From Planctomycetota bacterium (GTDB lineage: Bacteria; Planctomycetota; Planctomycetia; Pirellulales; Thermoguttaceae), in the NCBI GenBank assembly GCA_015661985.1, contig DQVB01000203.1:1-5081 (forward strand): 5,081 nucleotides of DNA. The letters run 5' to 3'. Both the position numbers and the translations under genes were made by a program. Shown here piece by piece: positions 4,876-5,081 of the stretch. Numbering within the stretch: position 1 is the stretch's first letter; each line of letters opens with the position of its first letter. The notes beneath the pieces were generated by a model that searched no databases, had not been told where the DNA came from, and saw nothing but the letters and a program-made list of their open reading frames with translations.

Positions 4876-5081
4876 ATGGACGATATTGTTCTCAGAATTC
4901 CGCGGAAGGACAGGCAGAGGATGGAGAAGAGATGTGGCAAGTGCAAGGACGCCAACCTCAGAACGCGGTACTTGATCATTCTGAACCTGGCGGAGGGGCG
5001 GTCGGTGGCGGACACCGCCAGGGCCCTGAAGGTGAACCGGAGCACGGTGTATCGGGTGGCGGCGCGGTTCCGGGAAGGCGG
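4876..5081 (+). CDS. IS630-family-like transposase, N-terminal helix-turn-helix part
   Basis: The frame starts at ATG 4876 and is open to the right edge, giving 68 complete codons. The sequence begins MDDIVLRIPRKDRQRMEKRC and continues LRTRYLIILNLAEGRSVADTA, then ALKVNRSTVYRVAARFREG. The last part is a classic helix-turn-helix: a helix with EGRSVADTARAL, a turn at KVN, and the recognition helix RSTVYRVAARFREG. This is the layout of the DNA-binding N-terminus of IS630/Tc1-type transposases, in which LxRSTVYRxxxRFxEGG is a common signature. The catalytic DDE domain would lie beyond the window and cannot be checked, so it is unknown whether the gene is intact. A stand-alone helix-turn-helix regulator is less likely. 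GGAG lies 8 bases upstream of the start. Confidence 0.8.
   Translation, partial: MDDIVLRIPRKDRQRMEKRCGKCKDANLRTRYLIILNLAEGRSVADTARALKVNRSTVYRVAARFREG

Noticed and set aside
4772..4975. A 67-codon plus-strand frame at the left of the transposase
   Set aside because: It overlaps the transposase in another frame, with no ribosome site or recognisable features. The transposase start at 4876 has both.

Overview
The window is GC-rich bacterial DNA. Its protein content (secreted and lipid-anchored proteins with long low-complexity tails, a T2SS-type secretin with an extra C-terminal extension, and an IS630-type transposase start) looks most like a planctomycete, probably of the Pirellulales. That placement rests on protein style, because no rRNA or marker gene is present.

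Layout: (1) 1-1167 (+) is the C-terminal part of a secretin (GspD/PilQ superfamily), cut by the left edge. (2) 1272-2357 (+) is a lipoprotein of unknown function, 104 bases downstream and probably in the same transcript. (3) 2032-2889 (-) is an exported BON-domain protein that converges on the lipoprotein gene. The two reading frames overlap tail to tail by 326 bases, so the whole BON-domain coding stretch lies antisense to the lipoprotein C-terminus. (4) 2890-3449 is a 560-base divergent intergenic region. It holds a candidate promoter for each direction, two short dyads around the rightward promoter, and an 89-base hairpin with 12-bp perfect arms that could be a structured leader, a small RNA or a MITE-like insertion. 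(5) 3450-4565 (+) is a second lipoprotein with a folded N-terminal domain and a Lys/Pro/Glu-rich tail of about 130 residues. (6) 4566-4875 is non-coding, with one weak terminator candidate. (7) 4876-5081 (+) is the start of an IS630-family-like transposase (helix-turn-helix part), cut by the right edge.

Every complete gene encodes an envelope protein: an outer-membrane channel, two lipoproteins and one periplasmic BON protein. The secretin-lipoprotein pair is the only plausible functional unit, for example a channel with an accessory or pilotin-like lipoprotein, but this is inference from gene order. The transposase is an unrelated mobile gene at the edge. I see no defence system, CRISPR array, tRNA or rRNA. 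The least explained parts are the 3155-3449 structured region and the 326-base convergent overlap.
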